A stretch of 64,000 nt of DNA from contig NZ_CP109428.1 of the NCBI RefSeq assembly GCF_036250695.1, positions 434,001 to 498,000 of the forward strand. The letters run 5' to 3'. The DNA comes from Streptomyces sp. NBC_01497 (GTDB taxonomy: Bacteria > Actinomycetota > Actinomycetes > Streptomycetales > Streptomycetaceae). A program made the translations under genes and the position numbers. Positions 44,207 through 52,610 of the stretch are shown one piece after another. Within the stretch, counting starts at the first letter, position 1. Every line of letters begins with the position of its first letter. The notes beneath the pieces are model-generated. The model worked only from the letters and a program-made list of their open reading frames with translations, was not told where the DNA came from and did not search any database.

Positions 44207-44425
44207 TCCGTCGGCTCGAAGACGTGCCAGGCCGCCTTCATGATCGCTGGTGGTCTCATCGTCGCCCTCGTGGGGGTGCGCGGTGCCCTGCTCATCGCTG
44301 GGCTGCTGTGTTTGGCGAGCGCGCTGCTCCTGCCATGGCGGCAGGAAGGCACCGCCACGGGGAATGTTCCGGCGCCGGCGACGGAAGCGGCTCCGTCCCC
44401 GGTGACGGATAGTCCCTCCGCATAG
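44207..44425 (+). pseudogene. MFS transporter C-terminal fragment
   Basis: Reads SKTCQAAFMIAGGLIVALVG, VRGALLIAGLLCLASALLLP, then a hydrophilic tail and a stop at 44423-44425. Two membrane helices typical of the end of a major-facilitator exporter. It faces the truncated hydrolase at a deletion or inversion junction. Confidence 0.65.
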
Positions 44426-44542
44426 CGGTTTTTGCCGGATTGCAGTGATACGGCTTTGCCGGTGGGAGGGTAATACTCAGGGGCTGCGATCCGGGCCCGG
44501 TGGCCTCTTGGTGGGACTGCTGACCGTCAGTGCCAAGAGGAT

Positions 44543-45451
44543 TCAGTCGCGGTGGGCCTCGCGGGAGGCCGGCTGTCCGCTCATGCGGGAGATGCGGCGG
44601 GTAATTCGCCTGGTCATCAGCGTGATCGTGGCCCAGGTGATGAGCGATTCCGAGTGTTGGACGAGCCGTTCGTAGTCGCGCGCGTGTCGACGGGCGTGCA
44701 TGACCCAGGTGTGTGAGCGTTCGACGACCCAGCGTCGGGGCAGGACGACGAACCCGGGGACGTCCTTCGGGCGGCTGACGGTCTTGATCGTCAGGCTCAG
44801 GTAGGCCTTTGCCCAGGTCACGAGCTGTCCGGCATAGGCGGAGTCTGCCCAGACGATGGTGATCTCGGGGTGCATCAGCCGCAGCCGGAGCAGCACTTCC
44901 TTGGCCGCGTTGCGGTCGGTCATGTCGGCCGGGGTGACCATGACGAACAGCGGCAGGCCTTTGGTGTCCACGACCAGGTGCCGCTTGCGGCCGTTGATTT
45001 TCTTGCCGGCGTCGTAGCCGCGGGAGTCGTTGCCGACGGTGTCGGCGGCCTTGATCGATTGGGAGTCGATGACGGTGGCGACCGCCCCGGGCGCCTTCCC
45101 CATCTCGCGGCGAATCCGCTTGCGGAGCTGGTCACGGATCTGCCCGATGACGCCGGCGGTTGCCCAGCGGGCCATGAACCCGTAACACGTGCGCCAGGGC
45201 GGGAAGTCCTTGGGCAGTGCCCTCCACTTGCATCCGGTGTCGACGACGTAGCGGATCGCGTCGACCACCTCCCGGCGCGAGTGCTTCTCTGGGCGGCCCC
45301 CGGCCGGGGTCTCGCAGGCCGGTGTCGGCAGCAGCGGTTCGAGCAGGGCCCACTCGTCGTCCCAGGTGTCGGAGGGGGTAGCAGCGCCTGCGCGGCAACG
45401 TTCCCTCCTTGGAAGACGGGGTGGGCCCGGCCGCGAAGGGACCGGGCCCAC
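44543..45451 (-). CDS. IS5-family transposase
   Basis: About 300 codons open; the conserved part begins TPSDTWDDEWALLEPLLPTP. DDE motifs: VATVIDSQSIKAADTVGNDS (Asp), TIVWADSAYAGQLVTWAKAY (Asp), RRWVVERSHTWVMHARRHARD (Glu). The first 25 codons up to 45451 overlap a terminator and read poorly, so the natural start may be missing or nearer 45391. A 35-codon scrap of the same transposase lies at 26926. Confidence 0.85.
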   Translation of the reverse strand: MGPVPSRPGPPRLPRRERCRAGAATPSDTWDDEWALLEPLLPTPACETPAGGRPEKHSRREVVDAIRYVVDTGCKWRALPKDFPPWRTCYGFMARWATAGVIGQIRDQLRKRIRREMGKAPGAVATVIDSQSIKAADTVGNDSRGYDAGKKINGRKRHLVVDTKGLPLFVMVTPADMTDRNAAKEVLLRLRLMHPEITIVWADSAYAGQLVTWAKAYLSLTIKTVSRPKDVPGFVVLPRRWVVERSHTWVMHARRHARDYERLVQHSESLITWATITLMTRRITRRISRMSGQPASREAHRD

Positions 45452-45452
45452 C
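45420..45452. terminator. 11-bp stem terminator of the RacP gene
   Basis: GGTGGGCCCGG (45420-45430) pairs with CCGGGCCCACC (45442-45452). It immediately follows the stop of the leftward gene at 45455. Confidence 0.8.
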
Positions 45453-45454
45453 GG

Positions 45455-45889
45455 TCAGGCGTCGGCGTCGGTGAAGTCGGCGATGACGTCGAGCGTGGAC
45501 TCGACCGAGTTGAGCTGGGTGTTTAGGTGTTTGATCCACCGGCCCTTGGGTTGAAGGACGGCGTGCGGGGCGACGGTCCCAGTGATGAACCGGCGGATCT
45601 CGGTGAGCTTCCCGCGGATGACCGCGACCTCGTATGCCTGGAGCTCGGCAGGGTCGGCGCAGAGCTTGTAGCCGTCCGGCCTCGTCCAGATCAGCGGCGG
45701 CCAGCCGCGTTCGGTGATGGTGTCCCGCAGGCAGGCCAGACCCGAGCGGGTCTGGTGGGGCGACAGTTCGCTGGATCTGACCAGTTGGGGGAAGGCCAGA
45801 CCGGCCGGGCGGGCTTCGAAGAGTACGAACCGAACGGTGTCGGCGTGTCGCTGGGCGGCGGGTGATCTGCGCTCGGAGGCGCGGGGCAT
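45455..45889 (-). CDS. RacP family protein
   Basis: 144 residues. AAQRHADTVRFVLFEARPAG followed by LAFPQLVRSSELSPHQTRSG is a winged-helix-like start, then PPLIWTRPDGYKLCADPAEL and HGKLTEIxRxxTGT-like KLTEIRRFITGTVAPHAVLQ. These are features of the proteins annotated RacP in Streptomyces plasmids and mobile regions. It starts three bases after the stop of the upstream DUF6192 frame. Confidence 0.75.
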   Translation of the reverse strand: MPRASERRSPAAQRHADTVRFVLFEARPAGLAFPQLVRSSELSPHQTRSGLACLRDTITERGWPPLIWTRPDGYKLCADPAELQAYEVAVIRGKLTEIRRFITGTVAPHAVLQPKGRWIKHLNTQLNSVESTLDVIADFTDADA

Positions 45890-45893
45890 CGCC

Positions 45894-47168
45894 TACTCGC
45901 CTTGCAGCAGGCGGGCCAGTTCGCCGTCGACGTCGACCCTGCCGGTGTCCACCGGGGTCTCGATCCAGTCCAGCGTCGCCCTACGCGGGCGACGTTCTCG
46001 TGCACGATGGTGCGTTCGTCGTCGCCGAGCTGGCGGTCGCGCAGGCCCGGTACGACGCGGCCGGACGCCGCGACGAACGCGTGGCAGGCGGTGACCAGGT
46101 CCAGGAACTCCACCGACCGGTCGATGTTGCGGATCGCCGGGGCGACGGGGCCGGACTCCTCGAAGTGCTCGCGGGCCTGCCGCCCGCGTTCGACCTGGTG
46201 GCGGGCGGTGTCGTCCGACATCGCCCGGAAGGCGACGTCCGGGCGCCGGAGCAGCCCGGTGGTCACCTCGGCCGCGACGTGCTCGTCACGGGTCAGCTCC
46301 TGGACCGCCTTCACCTTGTCCGCCTTGGCGACACGGGCGACGACCGCGGGCCTGCGAAGGAAGTCCGGGGCGACGGCTGCGGCGACCTGGTCCTCCCGGG
46401 TCAGTTCCTCCACCGCCCGGACTTTGGCCCTGTCCTTGACCTGCGCGACGACCGCGGGACGCCGCAGCAGATCACCGGTGACGGCGGCGGCGACCTCTTC
46501 GTCCTGGGCGAGCGTGTGAATCGCGCTGACCTTCTCCTGCGGGGTGACCGGTTTGACGACCTGCCGGCCGACCCGCCGGTTCGCCTCGTCCGGCGTCCAG
46601 CGGGACTTGCCCTCGGGCGGGCTGAGGATGGTGGTGAACCGTTCCTCGTCGTCGGCGATGGACGCCAGGATCTGGTGGACCGTGAACGACACGCCCGCCT
46701 TCCGCCGGTCCTTCGGCCACTTCGACGTGGTCCCACCGGGGCCTTGTCCACCCTTGCGTAGGACAGCCCGATGTCCTCAGCCAGGCGGAACAGCGACTCC
46801 TTGACCGTGAACAGCGAGTCGCTCCGCTCCTGGTCCCCGGAATCGCGCATGGGCTCGACTTCGAGCGCGTAGTCGCCGCCCGTGAACTGGATCCGGCTGG
46901 CGGTCTCCACCAGCTTCCGCAGCTCGGCCACGATCTCCGCGTACCGGTTCGCGCTGACACTGCCGACCTTGTCGGCGTCGTTGATCTCTTCAGTCATGGG
47001 CTTCTCACCCTCAACTACGGGCCGACCACTCAACTCAGCAGCCACCCGCTTGCGCAACCGGCGGTCCCGGCGCCACTGCCTGGCACGACATGCCGCCGAG
47101 CAGTACACGACAGCGGGCCGCGCGTCCGGCCTCAGCCGTTCACCACAGCCCCCGCACGCACGCTCCAC
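45894..47168 (-). pseudogene. DUF6192-type plasmid protein, several frameshifts
   Basis: GTG start at 47168 after a GGGGGG run. An N-terminal zinc-knuckle region (CGGCGERLRPDARPAVVYCS, AACRARQWRRDRRLR) is fused to a DUF6192 body: KVGSVSANRYAEIVAELRKL, SLFTVKESLFRLAEDIGLSY; two close shifts near 46730-46750 lead to SFTVHQILASIADDEERFTT and repeated DLLRRPAVVAxV units (three copies); another near 45985 leads to WIETPVDTGRVDVDGELARL and a TAG at 45894. Such proteins are frequent on linear plasmids. Confidence 0.75.
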
Positions 47169-47270
47169 AGCCCCCCGGCGTCCTCGGACACCCAGCCAGC
47201 CTAGGACCCAAAGCTACTCAAAACCGGGGATCGAAAACAGGCACTGACGCGGGCGCTCGATGAGGCAGGC

Positions 47271-47715
47271 TCAACCGATCGAGAAGTCGGCGAACTCGAC
47301 GTCACTGAAAGCGATGTGCTGCCCGTGGGCCCGGCGGCCCCACCCGCGAGAGTAGGAGCGCCCCAGCGCACGGGCGAGTATCACCGTCTGCTGCTGCTCA
47401 CCCGCGCCGGCATCCCGAGCAGCGAACAACTCCCGAGCTACCTCTCCCGGCAGGTCCTGGGTGATCCACCGAACCCGCGGATCGTCCGAGGAGCCTGCAG
47501 GAGCCGCGAATCCGAATCGCGCACGTGTATGGAAGGCGGACCCCCCGCCTCTGCCTGGGCACGCCGACGGGCCCGTACCCGGGGTTGCCACCGACCCAGG
47601 ACCGCTTCCTCAATAGCCCGCACCTGTGTCGGCCCCGGGGGACGACGTGCTCCGGGCTTCTTCGTCACCCACCGCTGCACGGTGCGCTCTGCAACGCCTG
47701 TGCGAGACAGCAGGA
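47271..47715 (-). pseudogene. Second terminal-protein (tpg-like) gene, decayed
   Basis: Leftward: RTGVAERTVQRWVTKKPGAR, GPTQVRAIEEAVLGRWQPRV, then after a shift near 47540 TRARFGFAAPAGSSDDPRVR, WITQDLPGEVARELFAARDA, GRRAHGQHIAFSDVEFADFS. Aligns block by block with the intact Tpg at 51946 (RTVERYVKDQ, KRWQPQIRAKA, ARMGYTAPIGSTD, QLFEAQEAGAS, VRFTDVEHLEFDL). The N-terminus is missing after an upstream TAG. Confidence 0.75.
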
Positions 47716-48385
47716 GCTATGCCCCGCCCTCACGCCCAGGGACGCGAGCGCCCTGTCACCTGGAGAGGGAGCGTGGCAGCCGCGGCAGATCCCGGACTGG
47801 AACGGCGACCGGCGCGTCGCGACCCTCGCCGTACTCGCCCACAACCCCCACACCTCGAAGCCGGCTGTAACCGACCTGCTGCCCACGCTGCACCCGGTCG
47901 AGATCCGCTGGCTGATCACATACGACAAGGCCCCTGCGTGGCTGAAGCAGGAAGCCCAGCGCCACGTCTCGCCGGATCCGAATGCCGGCGTCCTGCGGCT
48001 GCTGAGCGACGAGGAACTCGATCAGACGGCCGACCCGGCGGCCATCCTGCAATCCTGGATCGACACGGGAAACGTCTCCCACATGGACCAGGTGGCGTAC
48101 GCCATCATCGCCTCCCGTCACTGCACCCGCGACCTCCTGCGCCAACTCCCATTCCGTATCCCGCTGACTTCCAATGACCGGGCGGCTGCGACCGATGAAG
48201 TCCTCAGGGCCTGTGGAAGCGATACCCGTTGCTGGCACAAGCTGCAAAAGGTACTGAAAGAGGCCTCGCGCGAGCGCACGTTCGGAGAGGTGCTGGACGG
48301 CGCCGACATGCCGGCGCCACGACCCGTGCTCGACGCGGGCCGCCACGCCGACAACGAGCCATCGCTGCCCGACGAGCACGTCTGA
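47525..48385 (+). CDS. Unknown protein, start uncertain
   Basis: The frame from 47525 overlaps the tpg-like pseudogene and looks non-coding until about 47790. From there it reads like a genuine protein: RRVATLAVLAHNPHTSKPAV, LHPVEIRWLITYDKAPAWLK, LLRQLPFRIPLTSNDRAAAT, RCWHKLQKVLKEASRE. About 200 residues, helical, no domain recognised. It may be a gene whose 5' end was lost, since no start with a ribosome site is visible. Confidence 0.5.
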   Translation: MYGRRTPRLCLGTPTGPYPGLPPTQDRFLNSPHLCRPRGTTCSGLLRHPPLHGALCNACARQQELCPALTPRDASALSPGEGAWQPRQIPDWNGDRRVATLAVLAHNPHTSKPAVTDLLPTLHPVEIRWLITYDKAPAWLKQEAQRHVSPDPNAGVLRLLSDEELDQTADPAAILQSWIDTGNVSHMDQVAYAIIASRHCTRDLLRQLPFRIPLTSNDRAAATDEVLRACGSDTRCWHKLQKVLKEASRERTFGEVLDGADMPAPRPVLDAGRHADNEPSLPDEHV

Positions 48386-48417
48386 CGTAGCCCCAGACCC
48401 CCAGGACTCGGGGAATC

Positions 48418-48453
48418 ATGACGGCCGCCCGGATCGATCCGGGCGGCCGTCAT
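48418..48453. terminator. 36-bp perfect palindrome between convergent genes
   Basis: ATGACGGCCGCCCGGATC followed by its exact reverse complement, 48418-48453. Placed between the rightward gene ending at 48385 and the leftward gene ending at 48464, it can act as a bidirectional terminator. Confidence 0.85.
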
Positions 48454-48463
48454 CTGGGGAGTG

Positions 48464-49438
48464 TCAGTCGTCAGCCCCAGTGCCCGGGGGGAGGCCGTCG
48501 TCCAGGACGATGCGGATGGTCTCGCCTTGTCCATCGATGCCGGCGAGTTCGGCCGCGATGCGGTTGTAAGACGTCGTAGCCAGTGCCCAGTCGCCCTGCA
48601 GCGGAGTGGCGGTGGAGCGGGTGTTCCACAGCTCGATCAGCAGGGCGATGAGGGAGCGTCCGGACAGGACGGTCTGGACGCGTCCTTCCTTGATGTCCTC
48701 GACCGAGGGAGGGGTGCGGAAGTGGCCGTGGTCGACGGCGAGTGCGGTGAGCCACTCCCAGGTGTCACGGTGCGCGATCAGTTCCGCTGAGGCCACGCCG
48801 GCGGCCTTCAGCAGCAGGACACCGTGGGCGATCCGCGGATCCTGCGAGTCGGTGAAAGCCTGCGAGGCGGTAGCGAGAGGCTGTGCTGCGGAAGGGCTGG
48901 TCCCCTGATAGGCGGCCTCGATTGCCTGCTTGAGAGCGAGGTCCCGATCCTGACTTTCAGGCTCCGGCTGCGGCTGGCGGGCGCTGTGCTCCATGGTTCC
49001 CCCCTGGGAGTCGATGTCAGATGGGATGGGCGGCTGCATCGTTTCGGGGTCGACGGAGTCGGTGTCGCTCTCCGCTCCCGGCTCCGGCGAGGCTGTCTCT
49101 TCGGTGTGCCTGTGCGGGCCGTCGCCGGGCTGCTCACCCGTCCCCTGTAGCGAGGCGAGGGGACTGAGGGTGTCGAGGTGGTCCAGCAGTTGCCGGAGCT
49201 CGCCTCGGGTTTCATGCAGATCGCTGATCATTCGGTCCTGGCGCCGGCGTACTTCCCGGTTCTCCTCGCGCAGTCCGGTGACGCCTCCTTGGACGGTTTC
49301 CAGGATCTTCAGCCGGCCCTGTGTGAATTCTCCGTGCAGCGCGGTCAGCCCGACCGTCGGCTCATCAAGACGTGCAACTTGCTTCCGTATCGCCTCCAGC
49401 TCTTTCATCGCGCGATCGAACGCGTCTTTCCACTTCAC
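48464..49438 (-). CDS. Coiled-coil protein of unknown function
   Basis: 324 residues. Residues 1-95 form a long coiled coil (MKWKDAFDRAMKELEAIRKQ, VTGLREENREVRRRQDRMIS). A Glu/Pro-rich linker leads to a globular C-terminus (ALKQAIEAAYQGTSPSAAQP, RDTWEWLTALAVDHGHFRTP, TVLSGRSLIALLIELWNTRS). It is divergent from tap and shares its promoter region, as seen for accessory genes of linear plasmids. No domain name. Confidence 0.75.
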   Translation of the reverse strand: MKWKDAFDRAMKELEAIRKQVARLDEPTVGLTALHGEFTQGRLKILETVQGGVTGLREENREVRRRQDRMISDLHETRGELRQLLDHLDTLSPLASLQGTGEQPGDGPHRHTEETASPEPGAESDTDSVDPETMQPPIPSDIDSQGGTMEHSARQPQPEPESQDRDLALKQAIEAAYQGTSPSAAQPLATASQAFTDSQDPRIAHGVLLLKAAGVASAELIAHRDTWEWLTALAVDHGHFRTPPSVEDIKEGRVQTVLSGRSLIALLIELWNTRSTATPLQGDWALATTSYNRIAAELAGIDGQGETIRIVLDDGLPPGTGADD

Positions 49439-49569
49439 GTGACCCCCTGGTTACTCAGAGCATCCATCTGCCCGTATCTCCCCGCAAACCCTCCCCGTGA
49501 CGCGATGCTTTCCAGCCCTTCCCCGGCCGGGGGGTACTTCCTGCCACCGCACGCGCTTCGTACGCGATT

Positions 49570-49586
49570 TGTACTGTAAATGTACA
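49570..49586. promoter_or_regulatory. Inverted repeat in the tap promoter region
   Basis: TGTAC-tgtaaat-GTACA, with further GTACG nearby at 49592. AT-rich island between the divergent coiled-coil gene and tap. A candidate operator, perhaps for the HTH of Tap itself (inference). Confidence 0.5.
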
Positions 49587-49632
49587 CTGATCGTACGTTT
49601 CATGAGGTAGAGTGGCACTCGGGAGGTGCTTC

Positions 49633-51933
49633 ATGTCCGAGTTGTTCGACGCGGTCGACGCCCTGCTTGCGTCCCGCGCCACGCTCCCGCCGCCGGCGGA
49701 GCGCAAGCGGCTGCGCGCCGCGCACGGCCTGACGATCGACGAAGTGGCCACCGCGCTGAAGGTGCGCCGGGCCACAGTGTCCGGCTGGGAGTCCGGCAAG
49801 ACCGAGCCCCGCCCGCCCGAGCGCGACGCCTACGCCCGGCTGCTGGACAAGCTCGCCGAGCTCTACCCCGCAGCCGCGTCCAATGCGGTCGCGCCCCTCC
49901 AGGACGTCGCGGAGCCAGCCACTTTCACCGCCGTTCCCGACCCGGCGGAAGACCAGACTCTGTCCACAGGGGAGGCGTCCGAGGCTGCGGCCATGACTGC
50001 AACCGAGAACACCCAGCCCCCTGCCCCTGTCGCCACTCACCCGGCGGGCGCGCCACATCCGGCGGGCGCGCCACATCCGGCGGGCGCGCCACATCCGGCG
50101 GGCGCGCCACATCCGGCGCGCACCACCAAGACGTCGTCGACGTCGCGCCGCCCGGGTGCGAAGAAGGCGGCCCCGGCCGGAACCCCGGCGGCCGATCTAC
50201 GGTTCGAGAACGGCCCGCTAGCCGTCCTGGACGTCGACGACGACGGCAAGGCGCTGGCGTACTGCACCGGCGGACTGATCCTCGACGTGCCCGCCAAGAG
50301 CATCCCGGCCCTGGTGGACTGGACGCTCAAGGAGGCGAAACTCGGGGCGCCGAAGCTGTCCGGTCCGGGCAAGGACGCCGATCCGCTGCTCGTGCTCACC
50401 AAGGCCGCGCTGGAGCGCTACGGCCTCCCCGTCACCCTCACCGAGGAGGAGCGCCTCGCAGGGCGCCTCACGGAGGACCACAAGGTCATCAAGCAGCTGG
50501 CCCGCGCGGAGTGGAAACTGACCAAGCGCGGCCTCGGGCCGTGGGCGCGAATCTACCGCCCCGCCACCGGCTCGGAGCGGGCCTGCGTCCAGCTGTGCAT
50601 CCCCTCCTGGCAGGCCCTGGACACGCGGCACTGGGGCGAGGCCGGACAGCTCCCGCCGGCCGAACTCGCCCGCGTCCTGGGCGTGTACGCGTCGCGGGTG
50701 ATGACGCCGCGCGGCTCCACGGCCGTGACGGGCCTGGAGCTGATGACCGCGTTGCATCCGCCGACCCGGGCCTCCGAGCCGGATGCCGACGGCAAGCGGC
50801 ACTCCGAGCACAACCCCGGCTCACTCGGAAAAGACGCCATCGAAGCGATGGACTGGCCGCCGTGCGAGGTCCCCGACGGCCACCCGGTCCTCAAGGATCT
50901 GCCCCGCTTCCATGTGCGCGGCCCGGCGGAGAAGCTGTTCGAGGAGGCGTACGACTGGGCACGGCCGATGACCGATGCCGAGTGCACCCTGCGCCACCTG
51001 GTCGGCATCGACGTGAACATGGCTTTCGCGGCCGGTGCCAACGGTTTGCCGGTCGGCCTCGGAGCGCCGGCGCACGTCACGGATCCGGTGTTCGACCCGA
51101 AGCTGCCCGGCTCGTGGCTGGTGGACCTGTCCCACGTCGACCTGTCGAAGGTGAAGGTCGGCAAGGAGTGGGTGGATCTGGACGGCGCGCTGTTGCCCAG
51201 CCCGTTTACGCCTAAGGGCGAGCGGCCCGAGGGCCTGGCCTGGTACGCGACGCCCACCGTCGCCTACGCGGCGGAGCTCGGCTACGAGGTGCGTCCGGTG
51301 GAGGCGTGGTTGCGGCGTGAGAGCGGCCGGTACCTGGACGGCTGGTACAACCGGCTGCGCGACGCCTACCTCGCCACGATGGCCGACCTCGGCGTCGATG
51401 CCGACTTCTCGCCGGCCGACTTCCTCGCGGAGATGGACGGCTACCGCGGCCGTGACCCGGAGCTGGCGATCGTTGTTTCGGCGGTCAAGGCGACGGTGAA
51501 GGGCGGACTGGGCAAGCTGCGCGAGCGGCCGCGCGGCGAGGGATGGCGTCCCGGTGAGCCGTGGCGCGCCCTGTCCCGTCCGACGTGGCGCCCCGACATT
51601 CGCGCGGCGGTCATCTCCCGCACCCGCATCAACCTGCATCGCAAGATCGTCAAGCACGCGGCGTTCACCGGGCAGTACCCGGTCGCGGTCCTCTCGGACT
51701 GCGTCGTCTACGCGTCCAACGGGCCCTCGCCGCTGGACTTCCTGCCCTACCGGGAGGGCAAGCCGCTTCCCGGCGGCTTCAAGCTCGGCATCAACCCCGG
51801 CCTGGTCAAACACGAGGGCACCCAGTCCGTGCTGTGGGGCGAGGAGGTCCGCGAGCGATTCAACGCCCCGGAGCTCAACTTGGCCAGGTACATCAAGGAC
51901 GGCACCGTCACCGACGCCGACAACGGAGAGTAG
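49633..51933 (+). CDS. tap: Telomere-associated protein Tap
   Basis: 766 residues from the ATG at 49633, with GGGAGGTG upstream. Tap binds the telomere 3' overhang of Streptomyces linear replicons and recruits the terminal protein Tpg. N-terminal HTH at about 27-57 (GLTIDEVATALKVRRATVSG), a variable Ala/Pro linker with a 6-residue repeat, then the long conserved body: FENGPLAVLDVDDDGKALAY, IYRPATGSERACVQLCIPSW, HLVGIDVNMAFAAGANGLPV, SRTRINLHRKIVKHAAFTGQ, FKLGINPGLVKHEGTQSVLW. The tpg gene follows after 12 bp, the standard tap-tpg operon. Confidence 0.95.
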   Translation: MSELFDAVDALLASRATLPPPAERKRLRAAHGLTIDEVATALKVRRATVSGWESGKTEPRPPERDAYARLLDKLAELYPAAASNAVAPLQDVAEPATFTAVPDPAEDQTLSTGEASEAAAMTATENTQPPAPVATHPAGAPHPAGAPHPAGAPHPAGAPHPARTTKTSSTSRRPGAKKAAPAGTPAADLRFENGPLAVLDVDDDGKALAYCTGGLILDVPAKSIPALVDWTLKEAKLGAPKLSGPGKDADPLLVLTKAALERYGLPVTLTEEERLAGRLTEDHKVIKQLARAEWKLTKRGLGPWARIYRPATGSERACVQLCIPSWQALDTRHWGEAGQLPPAELARVLGVYASRVMTPRGSTAVTGLELMTALHPPTRASEPDADGKRHSEHNPGSLGKDAIEAMDWPPCEVPDGHPVLKDLPRFHVRGPAEKLFEEAYDWARPMTDAECTLRHLVGIDVNMAFAAGANGLPVGLGAPAHVTDPVFDPKLPGSWLVDLSHVDLSKVKVGKEWVDLDGALLPSPFTPKGERPEGLAWYATPTVAYAAELGYEVRPVEAWLRRESGRYLDGWYNRLRDAYLATMADLGVDADFSPADFLAEMDGYRGRDPELAIVVSAVKATVKGGLGKLRERPRGEGWRPGEPWRALSRPTWRPDIRAAVISRTRINLHRKIVKHAAFTGQYPVAVLSDCVVYASNGPSPLDFLPYREGKPLPGGFKLGINPGLVKHEGTQSVLWGEEVRERFNAPELNLARYIKDGTVTDADNGE
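50035..50120 (+). repeat. 18-bp tandem repeat inside tap
   Basis: About 4.5 copies of an 18-bp unit (CATCCGGCGGGCGCGCCA) encode HPAGAP repeats in the linker of Tap. Being a multiple of three, copy-number change would alter linker length without breaking the frame. Confidence 0.9.
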
Positions 51934-51945
51934 GAGCAGCCGACG

Positions 51946-52503
51946 ATGACCCTGTTCGGCGACGGCCTGGACGCCGCGGTACAGAAGGCGTTCACCCGCC
52001 CAGCGCCCAAGAACGCCGGCCCACAGATGCGCTACCTGGTCAAGCAACTGGGCGGCACCAAGCTAGTCGCGCAGATGCTGCGGATCTCCCAGCGCACCGT
52101 CGAGCGGTACGTGAAGGACCAGATCAAGAAGCCGCGCCCGGACCTGGCCGCGCGCCTAGAGCGCGAGGTGAAGAAGCGGTGGCAGCCGCAGATCCGGGCG
52201 AAAGCCCGGAAGAGGGCGGCGAGCACAGGCGGCATCGTCATCGACGCCCGTGCCCGCATGGGCTACACCGCGCCGATCGGGTCGACCGACCAGGACCGCA
52301 TCCGGCACCTGACCGTCGCCCTGCCTCCGCAGTACGCCGCCCAGCTCTTCGAGGCCCAGGAGGCCGGCGCCAGCGACGCCCGCCTCCAGGACATCGCGGG
52401 CGAAGCCCTCAAGGAGGTGTACTTCCAGGACGGCGGCCGCCGCGCCGGCAGCCTGGAGGAGGTGCGCTTCACCGACGTGGAGCACCTGGAATTCGACTTG
52501 TAA
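51946..52503 (+). CDS. tpg: Telomere terminal protein Tpg
   Basis: 185 residues, GGAG eleven bases before the ATG. Tpg is covalently attached to the 5' ends of Streptomyces linear DNA and primes end-patching. Typical features: MTLFGDGLDAAVQKAFTRPA, the HTH KLVAQMLRISQRTVERYVKD (39-58), the basic KKRWQPQIRAKARKRAASTG region and the C-terminus LKEVYFQDGGRRAGSLEEVR then FTDVEHLEFDL. Full length. Co-transcribed with tap. Confidence 0.96.
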   Translation: MTLFGDGLDAAVQKAFTRPAPKNAGPQMRYLVKQLGGTKLVAQMLRISQRTVERYVKDQIKKPRPDLAARLEREVKKRWQPQIRAKARKRAASTGGIVIDARARMGYTAPIGSTDQDRIRHLTVALPPQYAAQLFEAQEAGASDARLQDIAGEALKEVYFQDGGRRAGSLEEVRFTDVEHLEFDL

Positions 52504-52610
52504 CACCCGCGCCCCGACCAGCCGTGAGTCCGGTGTTGTGGCTGAGCACTTCAGTTGGCGGGGCCGAGCACGGTCGATGGCGAACAACTCGGCGGAGTAT
52601 GTGGACGCGG

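Noticed and set aside
42563..44425. 620-codon rightward open frame
   Set aside because: It is the reverse shadow of the hydrolase gene; only the last 70 codons (MFS tail) look real.
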